A DNA stretch of 64,000 nt from Aeromicrobium sp. Leaf350 (GTDB lineage Bacteria; Actinomycetota; Actinomycetes; Propionibacteriales; Nocardioidaceae), in NCBI RefSeq assembly GCF_916858655.1, contig NZ_CAKASL010000002.1, positions 124,001 to 188,000 of the forward strand, in the 5' to 3' direction. A program made the translations under genes and the position numbers. This document shows positions 63,041 through 64,000 of this stretch, piece after piece. Under the pieces are notes generated by a model, which ran no database searches, was not told the origin of the DNA, and saw nothing but the letters and a program-made list of their open reading frames with translations. How positions within the stretch are numbered: the first letter of the stretch is position 1; every line of letters begins with the position of its first letter.

Positions 63041-64000
63041 TCATGCGGTCAAGTGTTCCGCACCTTCGGCAGACGCGCGAGCCGCTTCACGCTTCGCGCG
63101 ACGCAGGGCCTTGCTCTCGGGGCTGTTGCCGACGAGATAGGGATCGGACGGCTTGGCGCCGTAGGCCCCGAGCTGGCGGGCGACGCTCAGGAGCTGCTTG
63201 CTCAGGCGACCGGTGTTGTAGGGCAGGTTGTGGCGCTCGCAGATGTCGCGGATCTCACGGGCGACCTCGGGGTAGCGGCGCGCCGGGATGTCCGGGAACA
63301 GGTGGTGCTCGATCTGGTGGCTCAGGTTGCCGCTGAGGATGTGGAACGGACGGGTGCCGGAGATGTTGGCCGAGCCCAGGAGCTGGCGGAGGTACCACTG
63401 GCCGCGCGACTCGTTCTTGGCCTCGTCCTCGTCGAAGGTCTGCACCTCGGCGGGGAAGTGGCCGCAGAAGATGATGAGGAAGGTCCAGATGTTGCGGATG
63501 ATGTTGGCGGTGAAGGTCGCACCGAGCACGGCGAGCGGCGCCCACCAGCCGACCATCGGCACGAGGGCCAGCGCGAGCACGGGGAACGCGACGTAGTCCT
63601 TGAACACCTGGCGGCGGGTCTTGGCGAGCGCCCGCTTCTTGCGCGCGAGGAACTCCTCCTTGGACATGTCGCCCTTGAGGTAGTCACCCAGCTCGAGGCC
63701 GTGGTACATCACGCCCCACTCGAAGAACAGCATCAGCAGGGTGGCGGCCGGGAGGTTGAAGCGGTGGTTCGGGTACCACGGCTGCGCCTCGTCGATGCGG
63801 AGCAGGCCGTAGCCGATGTCCTTGTCCATGCCGTGGATGTTCGTGTACGTGTGGTGCAGGTAGTTGTGGCCGTGCTTCCAGTCCTGCGCGGGGGCCACGT
63901 TGTCCCACTCGTAGCGCTTGCCGTCGATCAGCGGGTCGTTCATCCAGTCGTACTGGCCGTGCATGACGTTGTGGCCGATCTCCATGTTCTCGAGGATCTT
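63041..64000 (-). CDS. Membrane fatty acid desaturase, truncated by window end
   Basis: At least 319 residues of a membrane di-iron acyl desaturase; the N-terminus lies past the window. Three histidine boxes: GHNVMH, HNYLHH, and HQIEHH. Two hydrophobic pairs lie between boxes two and three. A QIEHH third box points to front-end or linoleoyl-CoA-type desaturases. It is upstream of the FAD/DUF1365/CFA genes on the same strand and may supply their unsaturated substrate. Confidence 0.93.
   Translation of the reverse strand, partial: KILENMEIGHNVMHGQYDWMNDPLIDGKRYEWDNVAPAQDWKHGHNYLHHTYTNIHGMDKDIGYGLLRIDEAQPWYPNHRFNLPAATLLMLFFEWGVMYHGLELGDYLKGDMSKEEFLARKKRALAKTRRQVFKDYVAFPVLALALVPMVGWWAPLAVLGATFTANIIRNIWTFLIIFCGHFPAEVQTFDEDEAKNESRGQWYLRQLLGSANISGTRPFHILSGNLSHQIEHHLFPDIPARRYPEVAREIRDICERHNLPYNTGRLSKQLLSVARQLGAYGAKPSDPYLVGNSPESKALRRAKREAARASAEGAEHLTA

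Overview
The window is GC-rich DNA with actinobacterial gene families throughout: WhiB, DUF3145, DUF3052, DUF222-HNH, AhpE, GlnA2 next to GlnE, and a RecQ-phosphoribosyltransferase fusion. Family resemblance and gene order suggest a Nocardioidaceae-like organism such as Aeromicrobium or Nocardioides; this is inference, with no 16S rRNA present. There is no CRISPR array, insertion sequence, integrase or phage module. Most genes are chromosomal housekeeping genes with a few accessory pieces between them.

Layout. 1-7.6 kb: leuC(partial)-leuD, a TetR/MFS divergent pair, plsC-gpsA, a trans-sulfuration PLP enzyme, ddl and an Lrp-type ligand-binding protein. 7.6-19 kb: a core block thiL / rpmB / DAK2-recG-rsmD-coaD / DUF177-rpmF-rnc-mutM, interrupted by an amidase and dinB. 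19-24.7 kb: dgt, a SnoaL-like protein, dnaG, a small sigma factor whose stop codon lies inside tRNA-Asn, and an rRNA/tRNA methyltransferase. 24.8-30 kb: mostly actinobacterial conserved hypotheticals, including a DUF222-HNH protein, a lipoprotein, a DsbA-like lipoprotein and a membrane-tethered acyl-carrier-like protein. 30-36 kb: alpha/beta hydrolase, PAP2 phosphatase, aceE, DUF3052, ahpE. 36-43 kb: tRNA-Val, a SpoIIE-type phosphatase, TetR, recQ fusion, and NIF3 / zinc-ribbon / histidine phosphatase. 43-48.9 kb: yaaA, an ArsB-like permease, a GDT1-family manganese exporter under a yybP-ykoY riboswitch, rnpB, map, panB. 49-54.5 kb: formylglycine-generating enzyme opposite a sulfatase, nadE, and an accessory secreted-protein/membrane-protein pair. 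54.5-64 kb: glnA2, glnE, whiB and a lipid-modification cluster (CFA-type methyltransferase, DUF1365, FAD oxidoreductase, desaturase running off the end).

Regulation and structure. About twenty genes have a TANNNT -10 hexamer 6-7 nt before an ATG or GTG, so their mRNAs are probably leaderless. Operons are joined by 4-nt overlaps (DAK2-recG, recG-rsmD, NIF3-zinc ribbon-phosphatase, FAD-DUF1365-CFA). Several convergent neighbours overlap tail to tail by 25-52 nt.

Most unusual elements: a 122-bp intergenic repeat in two copies (8.6 and 19.0 kb); a 141-bp direct repeat with 18-bp terminal inverted repeats, present twice between glnA and glnE; a 20-bp duplication of the tRNA-Val 3' end; two interleaved perfect stems before a U-tract at 36.04 kb; the membrane-bound ACP-like protein; and the secreted four-Cys protein coupled to a 62-aa membrane protein.
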